From positions 121,701,168 to 121,765,167 of the forward strand of contig CM035806.1 of assembly GCA_020466095.1 (NCBI GenBank): a DNA stretch of 64,000 bases, written 5' to 3'. The notes under the pieces were generated by a model, which saw only the letters and a list, made by a program, of their open reading frames with translations, searched no databases and had not been told where the DNA came from. Both the position numbers and the translations under genes were made by a program. This DNA comes from Chlorops oryzae. Its lineage: Eukaryota; Arthropoda; Insecta; Diptera; Chloropidae. Shown here one piece after another: positions 21,848 through 34,450 of this stretch. The stretch's first letter is position 1; each line of letters starts with the position of its first letter.

Positions 21848-22483
21848 AACAAGTAAGGGTGTTATAGTCAGGCGAACTTGACAATAAAATACCCGACACA
21901 GACACACATGTTTAAATAATTTTTGAACAACGCCCAAAAAACAGGACCACTAAGTAAGAATATTCAACAGGTTTTTTGTTAAATTTCTTTATGAAAACCG
22001 CCCTTTGCCACGCCCATTTTTCCAGTTTTTTGAAATTCTAATCAGAGGCTTAAATATACACTCAAATTCTAAGTTTCATTGAAATATTTTGAAAAACTCC
22101 GATTTTGAGGCAGTTTTGGGATTTTTGTGGTAGACCCTAGTACTGGAGGTACCCTTAATAATGGACCGACCAAGGAAATTTTTTGAGAGGATGTTTATGG
22201 CTACAAAGGAAGCATAAGTGCCAAATTTCGTTGAAGTCGCATTTGAATTTCGGGTGTAGGGGACAATTTTCGAAAAATTTCCTTCTGTCACGCCCACTTT
22301 TTCAATTTTTGGAAATCATATTACGTGCCTTTAAAAATGTTCAAATATCAAATTTCATCAAAATATCTTGAAAAACTTCGATTTTAGAGCAGTTTTTGTT
22401 GTTTTCGTAACAGACCCTGGTACTGGAGGTACCCTTAAAAATGGTCCGATGGGGTCCATTCTCTAATTTGTTCTTACTTATGT
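21848..22483 (+). mobile_element. Mini-me/DINE-1-like subfamily B, copy 1 (right end lost)
   Basis: Starts AACAAGTAAGGGTGTTATAG, with the end hairpin TCAGG/CCTGA (imperfect here) and then ATACCCGACACA. Two internal CTGGAGGTACCCTTAA modules follow before the copy breaks into AAATAGG-rich sequence. Confidence 0.75.
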
Positions 22484-23307
22484 TTAGCGCCAAAATAGGT
22501 AATAAATGACCTAATAGGGCTATTTCAGGTCGAAAAGCGCTAATAGGGCATTTTAGATCAGAAATTATCATGACTTTAAAGTCGAAAATACCTAATTAGG
22601 GAATTTCGACTTATATGTTAGGTCGAGGCATCAAAGTCGATTTTACCTATTTGGTCAGAAAAATAGGTAATTTCGACTTTGTGGTCGAATTTTATGCTTC
22701 GCCATATTTGTTCGCAGTACAGCTTCGTTTCAGCCAGCTTTTTGTATGGGAAAATATTTTTAATTAAGAAAATTTTATTTTATCTTTCTTCATTGAAAAG
22801 GCCCGTGAAAAAATAAGAGGTAGAAGGAACGCTTTTACCATAAATCTTGCCTGGCATACGTGTCTCGTTTTTTGCAATCGAAAAATATGTTTCCATAAAG
22901 TCTATATTTTATTTGTATTTTATTTAATAGAACATATTTCGTTGAAAATATTTTATTCATTTTACGATAAGTTCATGTGAATAAGTACGAAATAATCGAT
23001 GCATATATCGCTCTCTTTGTCTCTCGCAAACTTCGTTTTACTCATAAGTCCAATTAGGTCGAGAATTGGTCATTTCGACGTCGTACGGAGTTCTTTTCGA
23101 CTAATATTTGGTAAACGGACTTCTTTTCGCCCTGACTTTGAAGTCGAAATGCCCTATTATGCCCTATTATTACTTCCAATCGACTTCCATTTTATTCCCC
23201 ACTTACGTCGAATCGACGTAATTTCGACCTAATTAGGTCAAGTCGGAAAGTCTTTCTTACCTAAAAAGAGGTCGAACGGACCTCTTTTCGACCTATTTTG
23301 TTAGTTG
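22484..23307. repeat. AAATAGG-rich interspersed repeat
   Basis: Rich in AATAGGTAA, CCTAATAGGGC and GTCGAAAT words and ending GACCTATTTTGTTAGTTGGG. Related sequence occurs at 5083-5250, 7560-7765, 23881-24060 and 42426-42900, where CCCAACTAGCAAAATAG marks the opposite end. The class is unknown. Confidence 0.5.
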
Positions 23308-23880
23308 GGCTAGTACTGGAGGTACCCTTAATAATGGACCGATCAAGGAAATTTTTTGGAAAGATGTTTAAGGCTACAAAGGAAGCATAAGTGCCAAATT
23401 TCGTTCAAGTCCCATTTGAATCTCGGGTGTAGGGGACAATTTTAGAAAATCGCCCTCCAGCCACGCCCATTTTATAAATTTGTGGAATCATATTACTTGC
23501 CTTGAAACATGTTCAAATACCAAATTTCATCAAAATACTTTGAAAAACTTCGATTTAAGAGCAGTTTTTGTGATTTTCGTAACAGACCCTAGTACTGGAG
23601 GTACCCCTAAAAATAGTCCGATCGGGTCCATTGTCGAACTTGTTCTTACTCATATGCCTGTGAGTACGCATATCAAATTTCATCAAGATAGCTCAACTCC
23701 TTCGATACGAAAACTGTATACAAACAGACGGACAGGAAGACTGACATGGCTAAATCGAATCTCCTGGTGACGCTGATCATTTCTATATATATTTTGTATA
23801 GTCTATCTCGACTGGTTCTGGGTGTTACACACAACCCAACAAACGCAATATACCCTCGACACAGAGTGTGTCGGGTATAA
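23308..23880 (+). mobile_element. Mini-me/DINE-1-like subfamily B, copy 2 (left end lost)
   Basis: Starts inside the CTAGTACTGGAGGTACCC module, continues through GACGGACAGGAAG, a GCTGATCATTTCTATATA core and a (TA)-rich tract, and ends TGTGTCGGGTATAAAA. It repeats sequence present in the 21848 copy, so it is a separate copy, not the other half. Confidence 0.75.
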
Positions 23881-24060
23881 AAAGGATTTTAAGTTAAGGA
23901 ATTATGTTAAGGAATTTATTACTTATTTGTGCTCTAATAAGGCATTTAAACTTATAAGGGCATCTGCGGGCATTACGACCTAATTGGTAATTTTGTCTTT
24001 AAATGGCCCTAATAGCCCTATCACATATTTCGACCAATATGTGTTAAGCCATTTGCCCAG

Positions 24061-24134
24061 CTGAAGGTTCTGGGTGTTACACACAACCACACAAACGCAA
24101 TATACCCTCCACACAGAGTGTGTCGGGTATAAAA
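24061..24134 (+). mobile_element. Subfamily B right-end fragment at a gap
   Basis: GTTCTGGGTGTTACACACAACC through TGTGTCGGGTATAAAA: the terminal 70 bp of subfamily B, directly before the N gap. Confidence 0.75.
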
Positions 24135-24234
24135 NNNNNNNNNNNNNNNNNNNNNNNNNNNNNNNNNNNNNNNNNNNNNNNNNNNNNNNNNNNNNNNNNN
24201 NNNNNNNNNNNNNNNNNNNNNNNNNNNNNNNNNN
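24135..24234. other. Assembly gap (100 N)
   Basis: Exactly 100 N, directly after a mini-me terminus. Confidence 0.99.
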
Positions 24235-24310
24235 TCTTTCTCCCTTATAAGTGGATCAAATTTTACCTCAGATATCTTTTCTACGTCCCAATTTTTCCAC
24301 AATCTTTTTT

Positions 24311-24389
24311 CGCCCGCGACAGGAATCGAACTCGAGCCCTCCAGGTTACAAATCGCAACACGCTCCCATTACGCTACCGAGAGATCTCA
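24311..24389 (-). other. tRNA-like sequence (pseudo-tRNA or SINE head)
   Basis: Read on the minus strand, TAGCGTAATGGG fits an A box and GAGTTCGATTCC fits a B box, spaced as in a tRNA. GTTGC pairs with GTAAC in an anticodon-like stem, but its loop is only 5 nt. The 3' end runs into AAAAAA. The odd loop argues against a working tRNA. Confidence 0.5.
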
Positions 24390-24392
24390 TTC

Positions 24393-25617
24393 GCGCGTGC
24401 TAGAATTAATATATTAGCGTTCGAAAAAATCGAACTGTAGACAACTCGTAGATATGAACGATGTATGTACGGATTTGCGAAGTACTTGAGAAATTTAACG
24501 TTTCCCAAACACATTTGGAAAGCGTTTGGGAAATGTTTGCGAATTTAATATAGCACATATATGCTTGGAAAAAGTTTGGAAAATTTCTTGGAAACAAATG
24601 AATAGTAAGCACCTTTGTAAAAAGCTTATGCAAATGTTTGCTGGGAACTTATAAACAGAAGTCAGAAACAAAAATCGTGTTTACTTGTGTTATTGATATA
24701 AAGTACACACTGTAGAATTAATAACGAAAGAATATTGCATTTGAAAATTGCAATCAGAATCATCGAATCGCGCTGACAAAATTAATAGACTCTAACTTGA
24801 TCTTGCGACCTTCTGATAAGTTCTAATAAAAGCTTTTTATTACTGCTTTATTTCCTTATTTGTATAACATTGTTTAGATTAATCACAGGGGAAAAAATAC
24901 AGAGCAACAAGCATTAGCAGTGAATCGTTTAATAAATAATTGGCTTGATGCTCAGAAGTTAAACACGTTGTGAAAGTGCCCGAGGTTGATACACAGAGAA
25001 AAAAATCAACCAGAAAACTGGTTAATTTAAAAATTTTTCTTGTTGCAAAAAATGAAGATTTTCCTTTTGAATCAACCATATTTCAGGTTGAATTGAAATG
25101 CTAATTTTCAATAATGGATTTAAATATAAATTGTTGAACCAACCACGGACATAATTGAAATAACAAGATAATTTTTAAAATAAAAAAAAAATTCTAAAAT
25201 ACCAATAAAAGAAGAAATGTCAAAACAAATCTAATTAAATATACTTTCATAGTTAAAATCTAATTAACGTTCAAAGCAAATGGCCACAGAGCCCTCTGCT
25301 GAACATAACCCCAAAAATAGCCATCGGATGGACTTCATCCGATTTGGTCACTCCGTTGTCGTGACTGCTTTCGCAATGCTTAAAAAGTTCTAAGATGAAT
25401 GAATATCTTATATGTCCCATTTTATAAAACAAATGAGAATTATACCGAACGAAAAGAAATATAATTAAACATTTTTCCTTTAAATCAACCAAAAATGTTG
25501 TTGACTCAACAATTTTTCTTTTGAAATTTTCGTTCTGCTCGAAAATCAAAAGGATTGTGAATAACAATGCGCCCTTTTAAAAAAATCATGGTAAAGTTCG
25601 CTCAGTGTACTTTAAGG
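24393..25617. other. AT-rich spacer, no gene recognised
   Basis: Only short unmotivated frames. CACAGAGAAAAAAATCAACC and GTTGATTTAAAGG-like inverses at about 24990 and 25480 hint at an old inverted-repeat element. Confidence 0.35.
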
Positions 25618-25818
25618 CAGTGCTGTCCAGCGTAATACTCTTTCATATTGAAGAGAATATACGCTCGGAAACATAAAAAGACGTTATGATAGATTTCATA
25701 GTTTATTGCTAGCTTACGCTTCAAAGATTTTTTTCAGTGCATATGACTCTCTGACCCTCTGATACATGCATGTAAAAAATAATCAAAACTATGCAAGTGG
25801 TCGTTTTGGTCAGCACTG
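25618..25818. mobile_element. hAT-like MITE (201 bp)
   Basis: The ends are CAGTGCTG and its complement CAGCACTG. The 8-bp duplication CTTTAAGG is perfect (25610-25617, 25819-25826). The terminal repeat is short, but the duplication makes the call firm. Confidence 0.82.
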
Positions 25819-28048
25819 CTTTAAGGTTTTGCCGTTTTTGGTAGACAAAATTAATAATTTATGAAGTCCAATAGGAAAGTGTCATGTCAGTAGGTAGTAC
25901 ATATACAATTTGGTTTTGTTGCGATAATACGGAGCTTGCATTAAAGTACTTACAATTAGGGAATCCAATTCCGCACCAAAATTTCAATCCCGCAATCACG
26001 CGGGATAGATCATCTTAATCCCGCGGGATTAATAAAATTAATAAAAAGGTTTTAGTATTTTAAATTTTATGCTGAATACATATGGTCAAAGCCAAAGTGT
26101 TGCACGTTACATTCGTACGCATATTTTTGTAAAAATTTTGGAAAGAACTAGGTAAAGGTCATAAGTTTTTTTTGGGATCGATAAAGCTTTTGAAGGCCTA
26201 AATTTCCTAGGAACAAAATTTTTGGATATCTGTTGTCGTTTCGGATCTGTAGAAGATTAGAGTGGTGTCGCACGTTACAGAAATTTGGAAGTGTTTTTTG
26301 AGGTTGATGCACACTTATTGAAAAATTAGCGATTATAGCGGTGAAAATCTGTGTTCCTATTTATTTTATTCAAGCTGAAGGATCAAAGATATGAAATTAA
26401 AAATAACTTCCCAAAGAAGAATTAAGAAAACATAAGAGCATATTTTTGTACTTAAGACTTGGCGTATGAGTGATGTGTTTTTGTACCATATTGCACACAA
26501 TTGTACTGGATATTAGTACTGGGAGCATATAGGTGCACTTGCAATTTTTTGAATATCACACTGCTGCGCCATCTGATTGAAATATTTTTTTTCTTTTAAA
26601 TGAAAGTAAATACTAAGGGGTATTTCTAAAAGCAATTTGTAGAGTGGCGGGAAACTGGGGAATACACTGAAAAAAAATATTCAAAATTTTCTTTTTAGTT
26701 TTGTGAAAAAAATTTTCTCAGCGTAAAAATAAAAAAAAATTTTTTAGCTTCCCTGTTTTATTATCTAACAGAATCTGCTTAGATCATCTCTCTATCTCAA
26801 TTGGTTGTTGAGATATAAAATTTAGAAAAAAGGCTTATTAAAAGAGGATTTTCCAGGATATTTCAAGGACCGTTCAAATAAAAATCTAAAAATTGGTATC
26901 CACAGTGTTTTTAGATGGCACCTATCGAAAAATCAACAAAATTTAAAAATTCCTTTCATGATGCCGCATGCCTTTGCTTAACCCGCCAGACCCTTTCTAC
27001 CCAGTCAAAAGAATTTTTATTTTAAATAAAATTTTCCTTTTTTCGATACTTAGCATAATTTTAGGCATGAGAAATAATGAAACTTTGCTTGAAAAATCAT
27101 CATAAATTGGCCATTTTAAGAAAGTTATTAAAGAAAATATAAATATTTTTCAATGGCTCGAGTTTTGAGGGACGTTAAGTGATTGTTTATCTGCTTTTTG
27201 AGATGTTTTCAAAAACAATGATGACCAAAATAAGTCGAATATAGCATGAAAAACCTTTGTTTGCAAAAGCGGAAGGTTAAAATTCACATTTGAACTGTAG
27301 TTTCTTCGGCATAATTATTAAGTATGGGCAACATAATAATATTCTGCTAGGGAAATTGGAGGTTACAAGATCGATCCACCTTAATATACATATGGGCATT
27401 TCCACAGAAAAGTCTACCAGGACCGAAAATTTAAATGTTAATAAACATTGGATTTTTTTTTTTTTTTTTGTACTACATTGAAAAAATGCCTAAATTTTTA
27501 TTATATAACTTTATTTTCAGCTTATCTTACATTTTATTATTAGAAAATCGGTCTGAAAACAGAAAAATAAATTTTCTTGTTCGAAGCAACTTTTAATGAC
27601 TTTTTCTTTGCAGTAGTTTTTATCCAAGTAATTATGTTATGGTTTAACTAACTATGTATATGAATATGTTCGGCATAGACCAAACAAATAGAAAGAAGTT
27701 AAAAGAGACGAAAGAACGCTGTATTATTGGTCAAATTTCACATTCTTTTCATTGTTATTATAATGTCGCGTTCACGATGCTAAATCATCATTTTGTACCA
27801 TAACTACGCGAAAAATCTAAGCAAGATTCTGAAAATTTTAGTACAAATCAAGTTTGACAGCCTGAACTTAAACTTTTCGAAAACTAATCAATGTAAGGGT
27901 TAAATTTTTACTTTCAAAGTTTGTCGCGTTCGCTATCGTAATTAACTTTTTCTGAAAATTTTTTTCAATATATGATCGAGCGCCGAATGCAGGAAGAATT
28001 TGATGGAAAAATTGAAAAAAATTTGCTATTAAGTGATGCATTTGCTTT
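25819..28048. other. AT-rich spacer with recurring CpG-rich 12-mer
   Basis: No ORF carries a recognisable domain. TGTCGCGTTC(G/A)C occurs at about 27763 and 27924 and again downstream (29396, 29411 in part, 31071, 31857) between inserted mini-me elements. ATATGGGCATTTCCA near 27386 is inverted as TGGAAATGCCCATAT near 31873, which may mark the ends of an old 4.5-kb element. Confidence 0.4.
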
Positions 28049-29072
28049 TTATACCCAGCGTAAGCGGGGTATATTAGTTTTGTGCAAATCTTGTAACAGG
28101 GAGAATTTAGCTCCGGAGATGTAGAAAAATATATATAGAAATGATCAGGATCAAAAACTGAATCGATTTAGACATGTCCGTCTGTCCGTCCGTCCGTGGT
28201 CGGATCTCCTCCGAAACGGCTAAACCAATGAAGTCGAAATTTGGCACACATGTATATCGGGGTCCGAGTATGATCCTAAGTAAAAATGGGAGACATCCGC
28301 CCACTGCCACGCCCACAAATGAATTTATTGTGTTTTCAATAAAATGCTTGTAACTTGCGAACCACTCAACACATTCCATTGATATTTGGTGTGCTGGTAA
28401 ACTACGAAAAGGGACATATCCTGGCAAAAAATGGACGCCGCCCTCCTCGAGCCACGCCCACAAATAAGCCCAAAAATAAGGGCTTATCGTAACTTGTGAA
28501 GTAAAAGGCGTAGAAGCTTCAAATTCGCAGCATAGGTTGACCAAGGCAAATGAAAGGTGTAGGAACAAAAATTTGTATGCCCGCCCACTGCCACGCCCAC
28601 AAATAGAGAATTTTCATAACTTCCGAAGTAAAAGGCGTAGAAGCTTCAAATTCGCAACATAGGCTCACCAAGGCTAATGAAAGGTGTAGGAAAATTTTTT
28701 GTATGGCCCGCCCACTGCCACGCCCAAAAATGAAGATTTTTCGTAACTTCCGAAGTAAAAGGCGTAGAAGCTTCAAATTCGCAACATAGGTTCACCTAGG
28801 CGAATGAAAGGTGTAGGAAAAAATTGTATATGGCCCGCCCACTGCCACGCCCACAAATGAAGATTTTTCGTAACTTCCGAAGTAAAAGGCGTAGAAGCTT
28901 CAAATTCGCAACATAGGTTCACCAAGGCGAATGAAAGGTGTAGGGAAATAATTTATGTTGCCCTCCCACTGCCACGCCCACAAATAGAGAAGAAAAACAT
29001 AGTGCGCTCATAATGTCGGGACGCTGGGTATTTCAAAGTCGGGCTTGACCGACTTTAGCTTTCTTACTTGTT
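28049..29072 (-). mobile_element. Mini-me/DINE-1-like subfamily A, copy 3 (complete, 1.0 kb)
   Basis: Runs from TATACCCAGCGTAAGCGGGG through the TA-rich and (CCGT)n tracts and about five tandem GCCACGCCCAC modules, to the AAGTCGGGC hairpin and CTTACTTGTTTT. Long minus-strand frames here (153 aa and others) are in-frame shadows of the modules. Confidence 0.82.
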
Positions 29073-29423
29073 TTAAATGTATCGGGAGTCGACGACATGT
29101 ATAATATATTGCTGCTGAAATAATAGATGAAATTGCACCAACTTTAAATGAAAAATGGAAAGATGTACGAAATGTTCCAGGGATCCGGAAATTGCATTCC
29201 ATATTCTGTGACGAGAATTTTGATTTAAGAGTGTCTCAAACGGCGTGTTCAATAAAATACAGTATTTCATAACGTGCAAAATTTGTATTATATTTTCAAT
29301 AACATTGCAGAATAAAACCCTCACCTATAAAAGATGAAACATTTATGGTAGTTGATACTATCTTGAGTTGAAATGGATTAAAATAATTTGTAATATGTCG
29401 CGTTCGCAATGTCGCGTTCTAAT

Positions 29424-30033
29424 TATACCCGACACACTCTGTGTCGAGGGTATATTGCGTTTGTGTGGTTGTGTGTAACACCCAGAACCAGTCGAGATAG
29501 ACCATACAAAATATATATAGAAATGATCAGCGTCACCAGGAGATTCGATTTAGACATGTCCGTCTGTCCGTCTGTTTGTATACAGTTTTCTTATCGAAGG
29601 AGTTGAGCTATCTTGACAAAATTTGGTATGCGTGATCACGGCAACATGAGTAAGAACAAGTTCCAGAATGGACCCGATCGGACCATTTTTATTGGTACCT
29701 CCAGTACTAGGGTCTGTTATGAAAATCATAAAAACTGCTCTAAAACCGAAGTTTTTCAAGATATTTTGATGAAAGTTGATATTTGATCATGTTTAAAGGC
29801 CAGTAATATGATTTCCAAAAATTTGAAAAGTGGGCGTGGCAGAAGGGCGTTTTTCGAATATTGTCTCTTACACCCGAAATTCAAATGGGACTTGAACGAA
29901 ATTTGGCAGTTATGCTTCCTTTGTAGCCATAAACATCCTCTCCAAAACAATTTTTGATAGGTCCATTATTAAGGGTATCTCCAGTACTAGGGTCTGTCAA
30001 AAAAATCTCAAAACTGCCCCAAAACCGGATTTT
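29424..30033 (-). mobile_element. Subfamily B, copy 3 (truncated)
   Basis: Starts with the palindromic end TATACCCGACACA-CTC-TGTGTC, followed by the core with (GTCY)n. It stops at AAAACCGGATTTT, where the next subfamily B copy begins in the same orientation. Confidence 0.8.
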
Positions 30034-30900
30034 TATACCCGACACACTCTGTGTCGAGGGTATATTGCGTTTGTGTGGTTGTGTGTAACACCCAGAACCA
30101 GTCGATATAGACCATACAAAATATATATAGAAATGATCAGCGTCACCAGGAGATTCGATTTAGACATGTCCGTCCGTCTGTCTGTCTGTCTGTTTGTATA
30201 CAGTTATCTTATCGAAGGAGTTGAGCTATCTCGACAAAATTTGGTATGCGTGCTCACGGCGACATGAGTAAGAACAAGTTCGAGAATGGACCCGATCGGA
30301 CCATTTTTAGGGGTACCTCCAGTACTAGGGTCTGTTATGAAAATCACAAAAACTGCTCTAAAACCGAAGTTTTTCAAGATATTTTGATGAAAGTTGATAT
30401 TTGATCATGTTTAAAGGCCAGTAATATGATTTCCAAAAATTGTAAAAGTGGGCGTGGCAGAAGGGAGTTTTTCGAATATTGTCTCTTACACCCGAAATTC
30501 AAATGGGACTTGAACGAAATTTGGCAGTTATACTTCCTTTGTAGCCATAAACATCCTCTCCAAAAAAATTTTTGATAGGTCCATTATTAAGGGTACCTCC
30601 AGTACTAGGGTCTGTCACAAAAATCCCAAAAACTGCCCCAAAATCGGATTTTTTTTGAGATATTCCACTGAAACTTAGAATTTGAGCGTATATTAAGGCC
30701 TACGATTAGAATTCAAAAAAAATTGGAAAAGTGGGCGTGGCAAAAGGGCGGTTTTCATAAAGAAATTCAATAAAAGTCGGTATATGGGGCCCCTAATGGC
30801 CTTAAACACCTCTTGATATTAAAAATTATTTGAAGATGTTAGTCTGTGTCGGGTATTTTATTGTCAGGCTCGCCTGACTATAACACCCTCACTTGTTTTT
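30034..30900 (-). mobile_element. Subfamily B, copy 4 (complete, 0.87 kb)
   Basis: Both ends are present: TATACCCGACACA at 30034 and CGGGTATTTTATTGTCAGGC to CACTTGTTTTT at the other end. It carries four GTCYGTCTGTCTGTTTG-type repeats. It lies head-to-tail with the 29424 copy and shares nearly the same sequence, as expected if one inserted into or recombined with the other. Confidence 0.82.
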
Positions 30901-31190
30901 TATTAAACCTATAACAAATGAATGAATGCATGTATTTGAACGTGAAAACTGTCCATAGAAAGCTACGTTAATCTTTTCTAGTTTAAAATCAATCCAGATT
31001 AAATTGTATCTTGCAATTCGCAGAAATCTACATTTTACTAAACGCAGTCAGAAACGAGTTCTATATATTGTCGCGTTCGCGATTCCATGTTTATTGCTTG
31101 TATTTCGAAAACGCAAACTGACCCAAGTCTGGCTTTTGCTCTATACCTAGTTCTAATAAAACGCTATCCAACCGTATATAAAATCATTTT

Positions 31191-31812
31191 TTATACCCAG
31201 CGTATGCGGGGTATATTAGTTCTGTGCGAATCTTGTAACAGGGAGAATTAAGCTCCGGAGATATAGACAAATATATATAGAAATGATCAGGATCAAAAAC
31301 TGAATCGAGTTAGACATTTCCGTCCGTCCGTGGTCGGATCTCCTCCGAAACGGCTGAACCAATCAAGTCGAAATTTGGCATACATGTATATCGGGGTTCG
31401 AGTATGATCCTAAGTAAAAATGGGAGACATCTGCCCACTGCCACGCCCACAAATGAATTTATTGTGTTTTCAGTAAAATGCTTGTAACTTGCGAACCACT
31501 CAACACATTCCATTGATATTTGGTGTACTGGTAAACTACGAAAAGGGACATATCCTAAAAAAAAATGGACGCCGTGCTCCTCGAACCACGCCCACAAATA
31601 AGGGCTTATCGTAACTTGTGAAGTAAAAGGCGTAGAAGCTTCAAATTCGCCACATAGGTTGACCAAGGCGAATGAAAGGTGTAGGAAAAGTTTTATGTGG
31701 CCCGCCCACTGCCACGCCCACAAATAGAGAAGCAAAACATAGTGCGCTCATAATGTCGGGACGCTGGGTATTTCAAAGTCGGGCTTGACCGACTTTAGCT
31801 TTCTTACTTGTT
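31191..31812 (-). mobile_element. Subfamily A, copy 4 (complete, 0.62 kb)
   Basis: Runs from TATACCCAGCGTATGCGGGG to CTTACTTGTT. Both ends are intact, but it has fewer GCCACGCCCAC modules than the 28049 copy, so module number varies between copies. Confidence 0.82.
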
Positions 31813-32022
31813 GATTATTGGTTTTAATGCACTTTTTGCTCCTCAAAGGCGTACGAATGTCGCGTTCGCGAGTATGGAAATGCCCATATATAAAAAGATG
31901 TGACTTGTTGTAAATATTTTGCTGCTTTAAAGGTTTATTTTCGAAAAAAATCTGATTAGCCGAAAGAAAATATCTTCACTGAAGATTTTTTTTTTTGTTT
32001 CATGCAAAAGAAAAATCCTTTT

Positions 32023-32588
32023 TATATTCGACACACTCTGTGTCGAGGGTATATTGCGTTTGTTGGGTTGTGTGTAACACCCAGAACCAGTCGAGATAGA
32101 CTATACAAAATGTATATAGAAATGATCAGCGTCACCAGGAGATTCGATTTAGACATGTCCGTCCGTCTGTCTGTTTGTATACAGTTATCTTATCGAAGGA
32201 GTTGAGCTATGTTGAAGAAATTTGGTATGCGTGCTAACGGGGACATGAGTAAAAACAAGTTCGAGAATGGAGCCGATCGGACAATTTTTAGGGGTACCTC
32301 CAGTACTAGGGTCTGTCACAAAAATCCCCAAAAATGCCTCAAAAGCGGACTTTATTGAAATATTTCAATGAAACATAGAATTTGAGCGTATATATAAGGG
32401 TCCGATTAGAATTCCAAAAAAATTTGAAAATTGGGCGTGGCAAAAGGGCGGTTTTCATATATAAATTTAACAAAAGTCGGTATATGGGGCTCCTTATGCC
32501 CTTAAACACCTGTTGATATTAAAAATTATGTGTCTGTGTCGGGTATTCTATTGTCAGGCTCGCCTGACTATACACCCTTACTTGTTTC
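32023..32588 (-). mobile_element. Subfamily B, copy 5 (0.57 kb)
   Basis: Starts TATATTCGACACACTCTG (a substitution in the usual TATACCCG) and ends with the GTCAGGCTCGCCTGAC hairpin and CTTACTTGTTT. An internal segment present in the 30034 copy is missing. Confidence 0.8.
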
Positions 32589-32814
32589 AATTCGAAAATC
32601 TTGTTCGAAGATCAAAAACATTTTTAATTTATTGTTATACCTTTTCCGAAGGAAAGGGTATATTAAATTTGGCACGGAGTAGTAACATACCAAAGGAGTC
32701 GCGATAGATATAGACATATATATATATTCTTGATCAGGGTGACAAGAGGAGTCGATCTAGCCATGTCTGTCTGTCTGTCGGTCACACTTTAGTTTTTCGT
32801 AATTTACTCCTAAG

Positions 32815-33063
32815 CAGGGTTGGAACTTGGCGAAGAAGAAAGTGCGGCAGTTTTAACACAAAAGGGCAGTAGATTTGAATTTTGCGCAGTAAAAAAAATC
32901 ATTACAAATCTGTTTTTTATAATCATAATATATTTAATTTTTTTCAAATAAAAAGAAAAACTCAACAAAAAGTACATTTCGTGTAAATATTTCTCCATAT
33001 TGCATGTCTTCCAATGTTTAGCGATCTACGATCTACTGCAATTGCATTAAAGTTCCAACCCTG
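32815..33063. mobile_element. hAT-like MITE (249 bp) nested in a mini-me element
   Basis: The ends are CAGGGTTGGAACTT and its complement. The 8-bp duplication CTCCTAAG is perfect (32807-32814, 33064-33071). The intact counterpart ACTCCTAAGCCATGAAAG in the other subfamily C copy (inverse, near 18235) serves as the empty site. Confidence 0.9.
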
Positions 33064-33398
33064 CTCCTAAGCCATGAAAGATATCATTGAAATTCGGCAT
33101 GGACTAAAACCAGGTAAATGTCCGAAAAACTGCATACAAATTTTTTTCGTAGTCCCTTCGTGGGTCGTGGGAAGTGGTTCAGAAATTTCAAAAATCACGA
33201 TTTTTAACGTTTTTCGTGGATAACTTTTTTACTATACATCCCAGATTATTGAAATTTGGTATGCGTATAGCTACTATGTAGACTTAAGCTTTGGCTGAAA
33301 AAAATGAGACATCGCTATAACTATGGTCATCATCTTACACATGAGAAAAAAACACTCTTTCTCTTATTCTTATATCTGTATACAAAAATGATTTTTTT

Positions 33399-34450
33399 AT
33401 ACCCAGCGTAAGCGGGGTATATTAGTTTTGTGCAAATCTTGTAACAGGGAGAAATAAGCTCCGGAGATATAGAAAAATATATATAGAAATGATCAGGATC
33501 AAAAACTGAATCGATTTAGACATGTCCGTCTGTCCGTCCGTCCGTCCGTCTGTCCGTCTGTCCGTCCGTCCGTGGTCGGATCTCCTCCGAAACGGCTGAA
33601 CCAATGAAGTCGAAATTTGGCACACGTGTATATCGGGGTCCGAGTATGATCCTAAGTAAAAATGGGAGACATCCGCCCACTGCCACGCCCACAAATGAAT
33701 TTATTGTGTTTTCAATAAAATGCTTGTAACTTGCGAACCACTAAACACATTCCATTGATATTTGGTGTACTGGTAAACTACAAAAAGGGACATATCCTGG
33801 CAAAAAATAGACGCCGCCCTCCTCGAGCCACGCCCACAAATAAGCCCAAAAATAAGGGATTATCGTAACTTGTGAAGTAAAAGGCGTAGAAGTTTCAAAT
33901 TCGCAGCATAGGTTGACCAAGGAAAATGAAAGGTGTAGGAATAAAAATTTATGTAGCCCGCCCACTGCCACGCCCACAAATAGAGAATTTTCATAACTTC
34001 CGAAGTAAAAGGCGTAGAAGCTTCAAATTCGCAACATAGGTTCACCAAGGCGAATGAAAGGTGTAGGAAAATTTTTTTTATGGCCCGCCCACTGCCACGC
34101 CCACAAATGAAGATTTTTCGTAACTTCCGAAGTAAAAGGCGTAGAAGCTTCAAATTCGCAACATAGGTTCACCAAGGCGAATGAAAGGTTTAGGAAAAAA
34201 TTTTTTGTGGCCCGCAGACTGCCACGCCCGCAAATGAAGATTTTTCGTAACTTCCGAAGTAAAAGGCGTAGAAGCTTCAAATTCGCAACATAGGTTCACC
34301 AAGGCGAATAAAAGGTGTAGGGAAATAATTTATGTGGCCCTCCCACTGCCACGCCCACAAATAGAGGAGCAAAACATAGTGCGCTCATAATGTCGGGACG
34401 CTGGGTATTTCAAAGTCGGGCTTGACCGACTTTAGCTTTCTTACTTGTTT
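33399..34450 (-). mobile_element. Subfamily A, copy 5, nested in subfamily C
   Basis: Both ends are present (TATACCCAGCGTAAGCGGGG and CTTTCTTACTTGTTTT), with an expanded CCGT/CTGT microsatellite at 33527-33571 and about five GCCACGCCC modules. It must be younger than the subfamily C element that holds it. Confidence 0.82.

Noticed and set aside
28107..34280. Many minus-strand frames of 60-153 codons with LWAWQWAG and EFEASTPFTS motifs
   Set aside because: They recur wherever the GCCACGCCCAC module of subfamily A recurs, differ freely, and lack starts; shadows of the repeat.
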